Origin: a bacterium
Lineage (GTDB): Bacteria > Krumholzibacteriota > Krumholzibacteriia > LZORAL124-64-63
DNA length: 8,633 nucleotides
Direction of reading: 5' to 3'
Assembly (NCBI GenBank): GCA_030635025.1
Contig: DAOVZQ010000087.1
Location: 1-8,633 of the forward strand
Shown here: positions 1 to 8,630 of the stretch, piece by piece
Layout: every line of letters starts with the position of its first letter
Position numbering within the stretch: position 1 is the stretch's first letter
Program-made: the position numbers and the translations under genes
The notes under the pieces: model-generated
What the model was told of the DNA's origin: nothing
Database searches by the model: none
Seen by the model: only the letters and a program-made list of their open reading frames with translations

Positions 1-535
1 AGCCAGCGATTGCAGCACCACTAACCATGACTGACGTCTGGCTATCGTTGTTGTCATCGCCATCTTCTGTGTACCAAGAGTGTCCACCGGCATAGAAGGG
101 ACCGGAGAAGGTCGTCTGGCCGTTGATATCGGTGCTGGCGTCAGCAACGGTACCGTTCGGGCAAGCGATCAGTCCAGGCGCTCCAGTAGGAAAGGCCGGG
201 GGAGCAGGAATGGCATAGCCCGGAGCATAATTGTTCTCGAGCCACAGATCCTCAAACGGATAGGCGAAGACCGGGTTGGCAGCAACAGTACCGTCGATCA
301 GGGTGACGGTAATGGTCGCATCTTCCCAGGTACCAGGAGCGGTATCCTTGTCACGGGCCTCGGTCATCAGATAGCCGGAGCCATCAGGAGTGTTAAACAC
401 GTTGACCTGGTCGGCCGTCATGTTCAGCATCTCAGCCGTACACCTAGTGAGTTCGGGAATACCAGCGAAGCCAAGGGATGTAACACCCATGACAGCGATG
501 CAGATCAAGAGACCTACAATGTTCTTACGAAGCAT
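1..535 (-). CDS. Secreted protein of unknown function, N-terminal 178 residues (3' end outside the window)
   Basis: I translated this by hand from the ATG at 535; the frame stays open to the left edge, so the C-terminus is missing. The first 24 residues form a classical Sec signal peptide: MLRKN, a hydrophobic core (IVGLLICIAVMGV), and a probable cleavage after GFA (A24). The mature part is acidic, rich in Asp, Thr, Gly and Pro, with two cysteines (C32, C125) that could form a disulfide. It contains segments such as DATITVTLIDG (72-82), FEDLWLE (94-100), ADASTDINGQTTFSG (131-145) and a Gly/Asp-rich stretch at 156-164. This wording resembles multi-copy exported proteins I recall from Krumholzibacteria/Eisenbacteria-type genomes, some of which end in dockerin-like Asp-rich calcium repeats; that is recollection and cannot be tested here because the C-terminus is cut off. 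Start choice is secure because of a perfect ribosome binding site. It is its own transcription unit, separated from the tRNA operon by a terminator. Function unknown. Confidence 0.85.
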   Translation of the reverse strand, partial: MLRKNIVGLLICIAVMGVTSLGFAGIPELTRCTAEMLNMTADQVNVFNTPDGSGYLMTEARDKDTAPGTWEDATITVTLIDGTVAANPVFAYPFEDLWLENNYAPGYAIPAPPAFPTGAPGLIACPNGTVADASTDINGQTTFSGPFYAGGHSWYTEDGDDNNDSQTSVMVSGAAIAG

Positions 536-540
536 TAGGA

Positions 541-549
541 CACCTCCTA
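541..549 (-). promoter_or_regulatory. Perfect Shine-Dalgarno of the secreted protein gene
   Basis: On the minus strand the sequence TAGGAGGTG lies 5 bases before the ATG at 535. AGGAGGTG pairs over eight bases with the conserved anti-Shine-Dalgarno end of 16S rRNA, the strongest ribosome binding site in the window. It fixes the start of the gene and suggests high expression of the secreted product. Confidence 0.85.
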
Positions 550-649
550 AAAGGCATTTCCATGCGAGGGCGGCAAACCCAAGCGAGAACGAGTGCAACT
601 ACGTTGACCCTCCCTTCCACTCTTCATAAGTCCATAACTTGACTCCATG

Positions 650-678
650 AGTTTACCACACGTGCCGTACCGATGCAA
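650..678 (-). promoter_or_regulatory. Candidate sigma70-type promoter for the secreted protein gene
   Basis: Minus strand reads TTGCAT, 17 bases, TAAACT. The -10 box matches the consensus at 4 of 6 positions and the -35 box at 3 of 6. Transcription would start near 643 and leave a leader of about 108 bases. It is the best-spaced pair in the 750-540 interval but weak, so this is a suggestion only. I see no other gene in the interval 536-753. Confidence 0.35.
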
Positions 679-753
679 CACCATTTTTTCGAAATACTGC
701 GTAATTGCTCATTATTCATGAGGCGGCTGATCCTCAACTTCAGTACCGCACCT

Positions 754-788
754 CAAAAAGCAAGGTCCGCGCCAAATAGGCGCGGACC
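754..788 (-). terminator. Intrinsic terminator after tRNA-Val
   Basis: On the minus strand a perfect 10-bp GC-rich stem (GGTCCGCGCC with GGCGCGGACC, at 779-788 and 764-773) encloses a 5-base loop (TATTT) and is followed by TTGCTTTTT. It begins six bases after the CCA end of the tRNA, so it defines the 3' end of the small-ORF/tRNA transcript and probably of the whole upstream run of genes. Confidence 0.92.
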
Positions 789-794
789 CGGTCT

Positions 795-871
795 TGGTGG
801 GCGAAACAGGACTCGAACCTGTGGCCTCCTGCGTGTAAAGCAGGAGCTCTAGCCAACTGAGCTATTCGCCC
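795..871 (-). tRNA. tRNA-Val, anticodon UAC (decodes GUA/GUG)
   Basis: A full cloverleaf of 77 bases can be folded by eye on the minus strand. The acceptor stem pairs GGGCGAA with TTCGCCC, followed by discriminator A and an encoded CCA (795-797). The D-arm is GCTC/GAGC, the anticodon arm CCTGC-TTTACAC-GCAGG, the variable loop AGGCC, and the T-arm ACAGG-TTCGAGT-CCTGT. The anticodon TAC at the centre of the seven-base loop gives valine. The CCA is genomically encoded. The 5' end is embedded in the stop region of the preceding 58-codon gene (10 shared bases), so the tRNA must be cut out of a protein-coding transcript by RNase P; the best promoter for it lies upstream of that small gene. The terminator follows six bases downstream. 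Confidence 0.97.
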
Positions 872-1038
872 TTTCCCTGCAAAAAAGACTGAAGTAGAAA
901 AATTGGGATCAACAGGCAATAACCAAAAACCAAAAGCAACGGCGCCAGGGTGATGTCGCCGGAACCCAGCAGTGTGTATCCAGCGATAATCGCCGTAAAC
1001 CCACCGAAAAGCCATGCATACCGTTTGATCACGAGCAT
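862..1038 (-). CDS. Small two-helix membrane protein, 58 aa, function unknown
   Basis: I do not recognise a named family. The ATG at 1038 is preceded by AAGGAG (1046-1051) at a 7-base spacing, and translation gives 58 residues starting MLVIKRYAWLF and ending QSFLQGKGE. Two hydrophobic segments can be seen, about residues 8-24 (AWLFGGFTAIIAGYTLL) and 31-50 (start LAPLLLVFGYCLLIP), joined by a short turn GSGDIT; the Lys/Arg at 5-6 suggest the N-terminus is cytoplasmic, with both ends inside. The TAG stop (862-864) is inside the tRNA-Val gene. The strong ribosome binding site, the clean two-helix pattern and a dedicated promoter upstream make this a credible gene although it is short. Similar small membrane proteins with an LAP-LLLV-GYC-LIP pattern may exist in related phyla (recollection only). 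A longer ORF in another frame across the same bases (740-1093) is a shadow. Confidence 0.8.
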   Translation of the reverse strand: MLVIKRYAWLFGGFTAIIAGYTLLGSGDITLAPLLLVFGYCLLIPIFLLQSFLQGKGE

Positions 1039-1092
1039 TTTGCATCTCCTTATTGCCTAGGCAGCCCCATCCGCAGGGCTTATCGCCGGCCA

Positions 1093-1121
1093 AGCATAGT
1101 GCCGTTGTACACCATCGTCAA
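1093..1121 (-). promoter_or_regulatory. Sigma70-type promoter for the small ORF and tRNA-Val
   Basis: Minus strand reads TTGACG, a 17-base spacer, then TATGCT. The -35 matches consensus at 5 of 6 positions and the -10 at 4 of 6. It lies entirely in the gap between mltG (ends 1137) and the small membrane gene (starts 1038), with a predicted start near 1086 and a leader of about 48 bases. The bases right after the -10 box (TGGCCGG) are GC-rich, like the discriminators of stable-RNA promoters subject to stringent control in proteobacteria; that regulatory reading is inference. Confidence 0.65.
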
Positions 1122-1136
1122 GCCCATGCCGTCTCG

Positions 1137-2240
1137 TCAGCCCCCACTTTGGGCGGCCCGACGTTTACGATAGGTGCGAGCCGCTTCCTGGTGTTCCTCC
1201 AGTGTCCTCGAGAACACGTGTCCGCCATGCCCATCCGCAACGAAATATAGTGCGTCGAATCCGGGTTCTGGGCTTAAAACAGCCCTTACGGCAGCCAGAC
1301 CCGGACAACAGATGGGCCCGGGGGGCAAACCGGACCGGCGATACGTGTTAAAGGGCGAGTCCACCTCGAGATCCGCGTAAAGGATGCGCCGGCCCCGCTT
1401 ATCCGTGGCATGAGCAATTGTGGGATCAGCTTCGAGGTTTCTGTGGCGTGCCAGGCGGTTCAGGTAAACGGCGGCCACACGCGGCATTTCGTCCACACGG
1501 GGGGTCTCGGCCTCGACGATGGCGGCCAGGGTGAGCACTTCGTGAAAAGTGGACGGAAGGCCGGTGCCCTCGGAAATTTTGTCAAGCAACCCTCGCCAAT
1601 GGGCGAATCCCTCCCCCAGCACGGCCGTTGCAACCTGTACGGCGTCCAGACCCTCGGCGAAATGATAAGTTTCCGGAAAGAGATATCCCTCACAAAGAGG
1701 AAACGGACGGCCTGTTCGCTTCCTTTCCGTCCGCAGGATCTCCTCGTAGGTCTCTACGGCCCCCGGATCTCCGGCCATGGGCGAATCGTCCAGCAGATCA
1801 CGAACCAGGCTATCGGCAACGGTCAGGAAAACCTCCGCACCCCAATCGAACTTCGACGCCAACTGGTCTGCCATCGTCGCGGCCTGGTCACCCTCGATCA
1901 GGGTGATCTTCACCGGCACGGTCCGGCCCTCCACCAGACGATCCAGCATATCGCGAGGGGACATTCCGCGCGGCAGGGCGTAGCGTCCGGCGCGGATCTC
2001 GCGGTCGCGGTCCGTAATACGCGCACCCCACAAAAAGACGGAGCGGTGATGGAGAAGGTCATGAGCGACCAAGGTATCGGCCACTTGGGGCAGAACCGCC
2101 CCCCTGGGTATCAGTACGATCACATCGCGCCCCGTATCGGAACCCGGCGTCGTCCAATTGACCCAGCATACGGCGGCGACCAGAAGCACAGCCAGCACCA
2201 GAACGGCGGCCGCAGCAAGTACCGGGTGGCGGCGATTCAT
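1137..2240 (-). CDS. mltG: Endolytic peptidoglycan transglycosylase MltG (YceG family), 367 aa
   Basis: MltG cuts nascent glycan strands inside the chain at the outer face of the inner membrane and helps set glycan length as strands are released. The protein has a single N-terminal membrane anchor (about residues 7-28), a LysM-like region around 38-110 (VIVLIPRGAVLPQVADTL, then AGRYALPRGMS), and the catalytic YceG domain. Family motifs are all present: CEGYLFPETY (183-192), AAIVEAET with the catalytic glutamate E243, AAVYLNRL (256-263), LEADPTI (269-275), SPFNTYRRSGLPPGPIC (295-311) and FVADGHGGHVFSRT (333-346). Length is normal for the family. Its ATG overlaps the ruvX stop in ATGA, so translation is coupled. 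A ruvX-mltG neighbourhood fits the common occurrence of mltG beside small housekeeping genes. Nothing essential appears to be missing. Confidence 0.96.
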   Translation of the reverse strand: MNRRHPVLAAAAVLVLAVLLVAAVCWVNWTTPGSDTGRDVIVLIPRGAVLPQVADTLVAHDLLHHRSVFLWGARITDRDREIRAGRYALPRGMSPRDMLDRLVEGRTVPVKITLIEGDQAATMADQLASKFDWGAEVFLTVADSLVRDLLDDSPMAGDPGAVETYEEILRTERKRTGRPFPLCEGYLFPETYHFAEGLDAVQVATAVLGEGFAHWRGLLDKISEGTGLPSTFHEVLTLAAIVEAETPRVDEMPRVAAVYLNRLARHRNLEADPTIAHATDKRGRRILYADLEVDSPFNTYRRSGLPPGPICCPGLAAVRAVLSPEPGFDALYFVADGHGGHVFSRTLEEHQEAARTYRKRRAAQSGG

Positions 2241-2680
2241 GGCGTACTCCGGGGGTCCGGGGACTGGGAATCCAGGTACTGCTGGAGGATGAGCTCCGCT
2301 GCGATCTCGTCCCGCTCGCCCTTGGGCTTTCGCCGACGGCCCGGGCGACGGTTCGCCTTACGCAACCAGGCGTCGGCTTCCTGGGAACTGTATCGTTCGT
2401 CCACTAGATGGACGGGTAAAGCGAAAGCCTCGGCAAGCCGGTCCGCGAAGCGGCGGGCCTTTTGCGCCATTTCACCCTCGCGACCGTCGGCGGTCAAAGG
2501 CAGACCGACGACGATACGCTCCACGGATCGTTCCCGAATGAGATCGCCGAGTCGATCGAGAATGGAACCGTCCTGGGGGGATGTGTGGCAGCCGACGCCC
2601 GAGGCGAGTGAACCGGTGGGATCACTGACGGCCAGTCCCACGCGTCGTAAGCCGTAATCGAGCCCGAGCACAACGGCCAC
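2237..2680 (-). CDS. ruvX: RuvX/YqgF-type putative Holliday junction resolvase, 147 aa
   Basis: The RNase H-fold YqgF family acts in the cytoplasm on structured nucleic acids; members are linked to 16S rRNA 5'-end maturation and, in some species, to Holliday junction resolution. Visible signatures with the start used here: LGLDYGLRRVGLAVSD (5-20, first acidic residue D8), VVGLPLTADG (57-66), VDERYSSQEAD (93-103) and RDEIAAELILQQYLD (123-137, with D124). Length agrees with the roughly 140-residue family. The open frame extends upstream to 2950 over the ATPase gene, but that part has no family similarity. GTG at 2680, four bases after the ATPase stop, with GGGATAGG just before it, is the most likely start; a second GTG at 2671 would remove only three residues. 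A basic loop (RRPGRRRKPKG, 111-121) is a lineage feature or nucleic-acid contact. Confidence 0.93.
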   Translation of the reverse strand: MAVVLGLDYGLRRVGLAVSDPTGSLASGVGCHTSPQDGSILDRLGDLIRERSVERIVVGLPLTADGREGEMAQKARRFADRLAEAFALPVHLVDERYSSQEADAWLRKANRRPGRRRKPKGERDEIAAELILQQYLDSQSPDPRSTP

Positions 2681-2684
2681 GGCC

Positions 2685-3116
2685 CTATCCCTGTCGCTGG
2701 AGATGCTTGCGGAGCCGCACCCGGAATCTCCCGTCGGCGGCGAAGTCGAAGGTGAGTTCGTCTGAAAACTCTCGCATGATGGTGATGCCGCGACCGCGTT
2801 CGCGCATGAGATCCTCGGGGGGACGCCATTGCTCGTGATCGAAACCCGGTCCCGAATCGAGGACGGTGATGGCGATCTGGTCGGGGGCGATATCGAAATA
2901 GATCTCCACGTAACGCTGTTCGTCCATACCGTTGCCGTGTTCCATGGCATTGGTGCAGGCCTCGATCACCGACGTGCTGATCTGATCGATGTCCTGCTGT
3001 TCGCAGGGCAGATCGCCGGCCAGTTCCATGAGGATCGCATCAGGAACACCCAGGTAGAGGAGTTGGCTGGGAATCTTGAGCTCGATGCGTTGGCTGTTTT
3101 CGGTGGCGCCGGTCAT
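2685..3116 (-). CDS. Anti-sigma-type ATPase/serine kinase (RsbW/SpoIIAB-like HATPase_c), 143 aa
   Basis: Proteins of this GHKL family bind a target (classically a sigma factor) or phosphorylate a STAS-domain antagonist, releasing one partner when holding the other. The ATP-binding motifs are present in order: N-box EACTNAMEHGN (52-62, with E52 and N56), G1 box DSGPGFD (87-93) and G2 box ERGRGI (106-111). The flanking beta strands (VEIYFDI, IAITVLD, FRVRLRKHL) fit the Bergerat fold, and the whole protein is essentially one domain, as in RsbW. It starts at ATG 3116, 14 bases after the STAS gene, with GGAG 4 bases ahead. The adjacent STAS protein is its obvious partner. There is no sigma factor next to it here, so the final output is unknown; regulation of something other than a sigma factor is possible. 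Family assignment is firm, target is not. Confidence 0.92.
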   Translation of the reverse strand: MTGATENSQRIELKIPSQLLYLGVPDAILMELAGDLPCEQQDIDQISTSVIEACTNAMEHGNGMDEQRYVEIYFDIAPDQIAITVLDSGPGFDHEQWRPPEDLMRERGRGITIMREFSDELTFDFAADGRFRVRLRKHLQRQG

Positions 3117-3130
3117 CGCTCCATCCCGGA

Positions 3131-3469
3131 TTAGGCGAAACTGTTGACTGCCTCGTCTTCATCGCTGAACGAGATGAAGACCGTGTGCAGTTTTGAGACC
3201 ATGAAAATGCTCTCGATACGATCAGACACGTTCAAGAGTTTCAAATCTCCGCCGCTCTTCTTGACTGTGGAATAACCCGAGATCAGGATTCCCAATCCCG
3301 TGCTGTTGACCCAGTTGATCCGCGACAAATCCACCAGAACGTTCTTGTGGTCCTCGTGCAGCAGGGTCTTGAGAGTGTCGTTGAACGTGGCCGCATCGGG
3401 TCCACCCATGAGCTTGCCGTGCAGCTCCAGGATAACGACTCCGTCGCGAATGCGCTCCTTGATCTTCAA
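3131..3469 (-). CDS. STAS-domain anti-sigma factor antagonist (SpoIIAA/RsbV-like), 112 aa, TTG start
   Basis: A single STAS domain of the size of SpoIIAA/RsbV. In the numbering from TTG, the opening MKIKERIRDGVVILELHGKL is the canonical first strands, and WVNSTGLGILIS (53-64) carries the serine (S56) at the position phosphorylated by the partner kinase in the known systems. The C-terminal half (GGDLKLLNVSDRIESIFMVSKL) matches the usual helix/strand ending. In its unphosphorylated form such a protein binds the ATPase and frees the target. The open frame has an upstream ATG at 3517, but TTG at 3469 has AAGGAGG five bases before it, gives the standard N-terminus, and the upstream ATG falls inside a likely -10 box. 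The gene is 14 bases upstream of its partner ATPase and 87 bases after the rluD stop. Confidence 0.92.
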   Translation of the reverse strand: MKIKERIRDGVVILELHGKLMGGPDAATFNDTLKTLLHEDHKNVLVDLSRINWVNSTGLGILISGYSTVKKSGGDLKLLNVSDRIESIFMVSKLHTVFISFSDEDEAVNSFA

Positions 3470-3474
3470 ACCTG

Positions 3475-3481
3475 CCTCCTT
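3475..3481 (-). promoter_or_regulatory. Shine-Dalgarno that fixes the TTG start of the STAS gene
   Basis: AAGGAGG on the minus strand lies five bases before TTG 3469. The alternative ATG at 3517 has no comparable signal. The site is therefore the main evidence for a TTG start. Confidence 0.8.
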
Positions 3482-3512
3482 GGCGACTCCCAACGACGAC
3501 GATACTCTCGCG

Positions 3513-3541
3513 AGCATAGGCTCCGAGGCCTACGCTGTCCA
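3513..3541 (-). promoter_or_regulatory. Internal sigma70-type promoter upstream of the STAS/ATPase/ruvX/mltG genes
   Basis: Minus strand reads TGGACA, 17 bases, TATGCT; 5 of 6 and 4 of 6 matches to the -35 and -10 consensus. The -10 hexamer is identical to that of the promoter at 1093-1121. Predicted start near 3506, leader about 37 bases to TTG 3469. It occupies the rluD-STAS gap, where there is no overlap between genes, unlike the genes before and after. It would allow the signalling pair to be expressed independently of ileS-rluD. Confidence 0.55.
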
Positions 3542-3556
3542 GAACCAATGGCGGCC

Positions 3557-4540
3557 TCAAGCGGACGGAGCGGCATCCCGCAGGACCGTCAGGGCCCGGT
3601 TGAAATCGTCGGGTGGGGGCACCGTGAAACTCAGGGGCTCCCCCGTGGCGGGATGTCGAAGCGTCAGATCCCGGGCGTGCAGCATCTGTCGCGATGCCGC
3701 GGCGGCCATGCCCAGGGCGGCCGGTCGATCCAGTGGGTGCACGCCCTTGACGCGGGCGTCGTCTCCGTAGAGTCCGTCACCGACCACGGGATGATTGAAG
3801 TGGGCGAAATGAACGCGGATCTGATGTGTGCGTCCCGTCTCCAGCTTCACTTCGCAACGTTGCACGAACCCGAAATCCTCGAGAACGGAATAGTGCGTGA
3901 CGGCCGACTTGCCCCCCGTCTCGAGCACCGCCATGCGCTGGCGTAGTCCGGGATGACGTCCCAAGGCTCCGGTCAGGGTGCCTTCGTCCTGGTCCCATTG
4001 CCCCCAGCTGAGAGCCTCATACATGCGGCCGATGCTCCGTTGCTGCAACTGATCCTGGAGATCGCGAAGGGACGTTTCGGTCAAGGCCACGACCATCAGT
4101 CCGGACGTGTCCTTGTCAAGGCGGTGTACGATGCCGGCTCTCATGGCGTCACCGCCGGGCAACGATTTGAAACGGTGCAGCAGGGCGTTGACCAGAGTGC
4201 CCGAGTAGTGGCCCGGCGCAGGATGAACCACCAGGCCCACGGGCTTGTCGACCACCAGTATTTCATCGTCCTGGTAGACCACATTCAGGGGAATGTCTTC
4301 GGGTTCAGCGGTGACGGGCGGCGATACGGGCAGTGTGAATGACACTTGCTGCCCGGCGACAAGCTTGTAACGACTCGGGCGATCGTTCCCGTCGACCTGT
4401 GCTCCTCCTGCAGAAATAGAGCGCTGGATCTGACTGCGGGTCAGATCCTCGCAGCGAGCGGTCAGGAAGTGGTCCAGACGTTGGCCGGCTTCGTCGTTGT
4501 CGACACGAAAGGTCCGTTGGGTGTCGGGGTCAGGCGTCAT
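3557..4540 (-). CDS. rluD: RluA-family 23S rRNA pseudouridine synthase, RluD-like, 327 aa
   Basis: Isomerises uridine to pseudouridine in large-subunit rRNA. The N-terminus carries an S4 RNA-binding domain (about 18-70: GQRLDHFL, SQIQRSISAGGAQVDG). The catalytic domain follows: ILVVDKPVGLVVHPAPGH (94-111), the signature GIVHRLDKDTSGLMVVA (136-152) with the catalytic aspartate D142, RMYEALSWG (172-180), and LETGRTHQIRVHFAHFNHPVVGD (233-255, only key parts given: GRTHQIR and HPVVGD). Length equals that of RluD/RluC. The S4 domain plus the lspA-adjacent location favours RluD (E. coli sites 1911/1915/1917), but RluC-type specificity cannot be excluded from sequence alone. The frame is open upstream to 4765 inside lspA; ATG 4540 is chosen because the S4 domain begins shortly after it and it overlaps the lspA stop by 11 bases. 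A GGTGG stretch precedes it. Confidence 0.94.
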   Translation of the reverse strand: MTPDPDTQRTFRVDNDEAGQRLDHFLTARCEDLTRSQIQRSISAGGAQVDGNDRPSRYKLVAGQQVSFTLPVSPPVTAEPEDIPLNVVYQDDEILVVDKPVGLVVHPAPGHYSGTLVNALLHRFKSLPGGDAMRAGIVHRLDKDTSGLMVVALTETSLRDLQDQLQQRSIGRMYEALSWGQWDQDEGTLTGALGRHPGLRQRMAVLETGGKSAVTHYSVLEDFGFVQRCEVKLETGRTHQIRVHFAHFNHPVVGDGLYGDDARVKGVHPLDRPAALGMAAAASRQMLHARDLTLRHPATGEPLSFTVPPPDDFNRALTVLRDAAPSA

Positions 4541-5075
4541 CGTCAACCACCAAAGGTGAGGGCGAGGGATCGAGGTCGTCGTCATCACGCCGTGCAGATT
4601 GCTCTTCGCGACCTTCTCTCCAGAGACTGAGGAAAAGAACAACACCGCCCAGGGTAACGCCCATATCGGCCACGTTAAAGGTATAGAAGCGGTGCGCGCC
4701 GATCCCGAGATCGATGAAGTCCACCACGAGTCCGTCGTAGAAGATGCGGTCGACGAGATTGCCAAGCGCGCCGCCCAGGATGGCGGCTATGGCGCAACGA
4801 CGAATCGCCAGTCGCGAAGGCGTATGGCGATACAGCAGGATGAGGGCGAGTGCGGCGATCATGCTGATGGTGATCAGCAGCGTGCGACCACCGAAGGCGA
4901 TGCCCATGGCGGCCCCGGGGTTACGGACGTAGGTGAAGCGGGCGAGCGTACCGATGACGTCCACATGATCCAGGAGCCGGTCCGCATGCGCCAGGACCAG
5001 TCGCTTGGTCACGAAATCGACCAGCAGTACGAGGGGAGCCCACAACCAGGGAAGCGCGTTGGAGTCACGGTTCAA
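4530..5075 (-). CDS. lspA: Lipoprotein signal peptidase LspA (signal peptidase II), 181 aa, TTG start
   Basis: An inner-membrane aspartyl protease that removes the signal peptide of diacylglyceryl-prolipoproteins. Numbered from TTG: TM1 with the conserved DFVTK (20-24), the VRNPGAAMGI motif (50-59, N52) , then two further helices, GGALGNLVDRIF (101-112) with catalytic D109, VVDFID (117-122) and FNVADMG (134-140) with catalytic D137, and a last helix. Four membrane segments, as in the family. ATG 5177 would add 34 residues that overlap the previous gene and have no family counterpart. TTG 5075 overlaps the DksA-like stop (ATTGA) and has GAGGAAAGGG seven bases before it, giving a normal-length enzyme. 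An acidic tail (ARRDDDDLDPSPSPLVVDDDA, cytoplasmic side) is longer than in E. coli LspA and contains the start region of rluD in another frame. Confidence 0.95.
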   Translation of the reverse strand: MNRDSNALPWLWAPLVLLVDFVTKRLVLAHADRLLDHVDVIGTLARFTYVRNPGAAMGIAFGGRTLLITISMIAALALILLYRHTPSRLAIRRCAIAAILGGALGNLVDRIFYDGLVVDFIDLGIGAHRFYTFNVADMGVTLGGVVLFLSLWREGREEQSARRDDDDLDPSPSPLVVDDDA

Positions 5076-5441
5076 TAGCGATCCCTTTCCTCGCGCTCCT
5101 TGCATTCGATGCAAAGGCGAGCATCCAGCTTGGCTCTCAAGCGCTCCAGGGATATCTGTTTCTCGCAGCCGCTGCACTTTCCGTAGGTGCCGTCCTCGAT
5201 ACGTTGCATCGCCTGGTCGAGCTGATACAGATAGCGACCCTCGGTGGTCGCGAAGTGGATGGTCGTCTCGTACTGGAACTCATCGCTGCCCTGATCAGCC
5301 ATGTGATTCGAATGCGCCTTCGCCAGATCGCCGCCGAAGTCCTCACCCTCGTGATGGATGATCTTCGTATGCTTGACGAGCGATTTATCGACGCGCTCCT
5401 TCTCGTCAGTGATCAGTGCTCGGAATCTTTCGAGTGATGTC

Positions 5442-5449
<8 letters not shown>
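5072..5449 (-). CDS. TraR/DksA-family C4 zinc-finger protein, 125 aa
   Basis: The family reaches into the RNA polymerase secondary channel and alters promoter behaviour, often with ppGpp. The N-terminal half is a helical, charged segment (SLERFRALITDEKERVDK and onward) followed by HSNHMADQGSDEF (46-58) at the tip region of the helical hairpin, then a second helix (TTEGRYLYQLDQAMQRIEDG). The C-terminus is the zinc finger GKCSGCEKQISLERL with C92, C95 and LCIEC with C113, C116, all four ligands present. The acidic DxxDxA tip motif needed for classical DksA activity in E. coli is not seen in that form, so transcriptional function is likely but not identical. The frame opens at 5500, but ATG 5449 has GAGGAGG just before it (5455-5460 gives a five-base spacing) and matches the family N-terminus. 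It overlaps ileS by 8 bases and lspA by 4, the ileS-traR/dksA-lspA order seen in other deep lineages. Confidence 0.93.
5083..5092 (-). promoter_or_regulatory. Ribosome binding site that decides the TTG start of lspA
   Basis: GAGGAAAGGG on the minus strand lies seven bases before TTG 5075 and inside the last codons of the preceding gene. Together with the stop/start overlap it indicates re-initiation of ribosomes that finish the DksA-like gene. Confidence 0.7.

Positions 5450-8630
<3,181 letters not shown>

Noticed and set aside
80..538. A 152-codon plus-strand frame opposite the secreted protein gene
   Set aside because: The minus strand has a signal peptide and a perfect Shine-Dalgarno; the plus-strand product has no hydrophobic or family features.
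880..930. A separate promoter for tRNA-Val inside the small gene (TTGCCT-N17-TACTTC)
   Set aside because: Both boxes are poor matches, and a much better promoter lies upstream at 1093-1121.
1063..1080. Small inverted repeat (AGCCC/GGGCT) after mltG, as a possible terminator
   Set aside because: Only five base pairs with an eight-base loop and no following T-run. It lies downstream of a promoter and upstream of the small gene, so at most it is a weak leader hairpin.
740..1093. A 117-codon minus-strand frame covering the tRNA
   Set aside because: It reads straight through the tRNA-Val and the terminator and lies in a different frame from the 58-codon membrane gene, which has the ribosome binding site.
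1410..2657. A 415-codon open frame on the plus strand antisense to mltG and ruvX
   Set aside because: It is a GC-driven shadow: the translated product has no recognisable motifs and is rich in Arg/Ser/Pro, while the minus strand encodes two proteins with complete family signatures.
2685..2950. N-terminal extension of ruvX to the ATG at 2950
   Set aside because: The extra 90 residues lie inside the ATPase gene in another frame and are Ser/Pro-rich without family similarity; GTG 2680 gives the normal length.
4541..4765. N-terminal extension of the pseudouridine synthase to the ATG at 4765
   Set aside because: The extra 75 residues overlap lspA in another frame and precede the S4 domain without any recognisable sequence.
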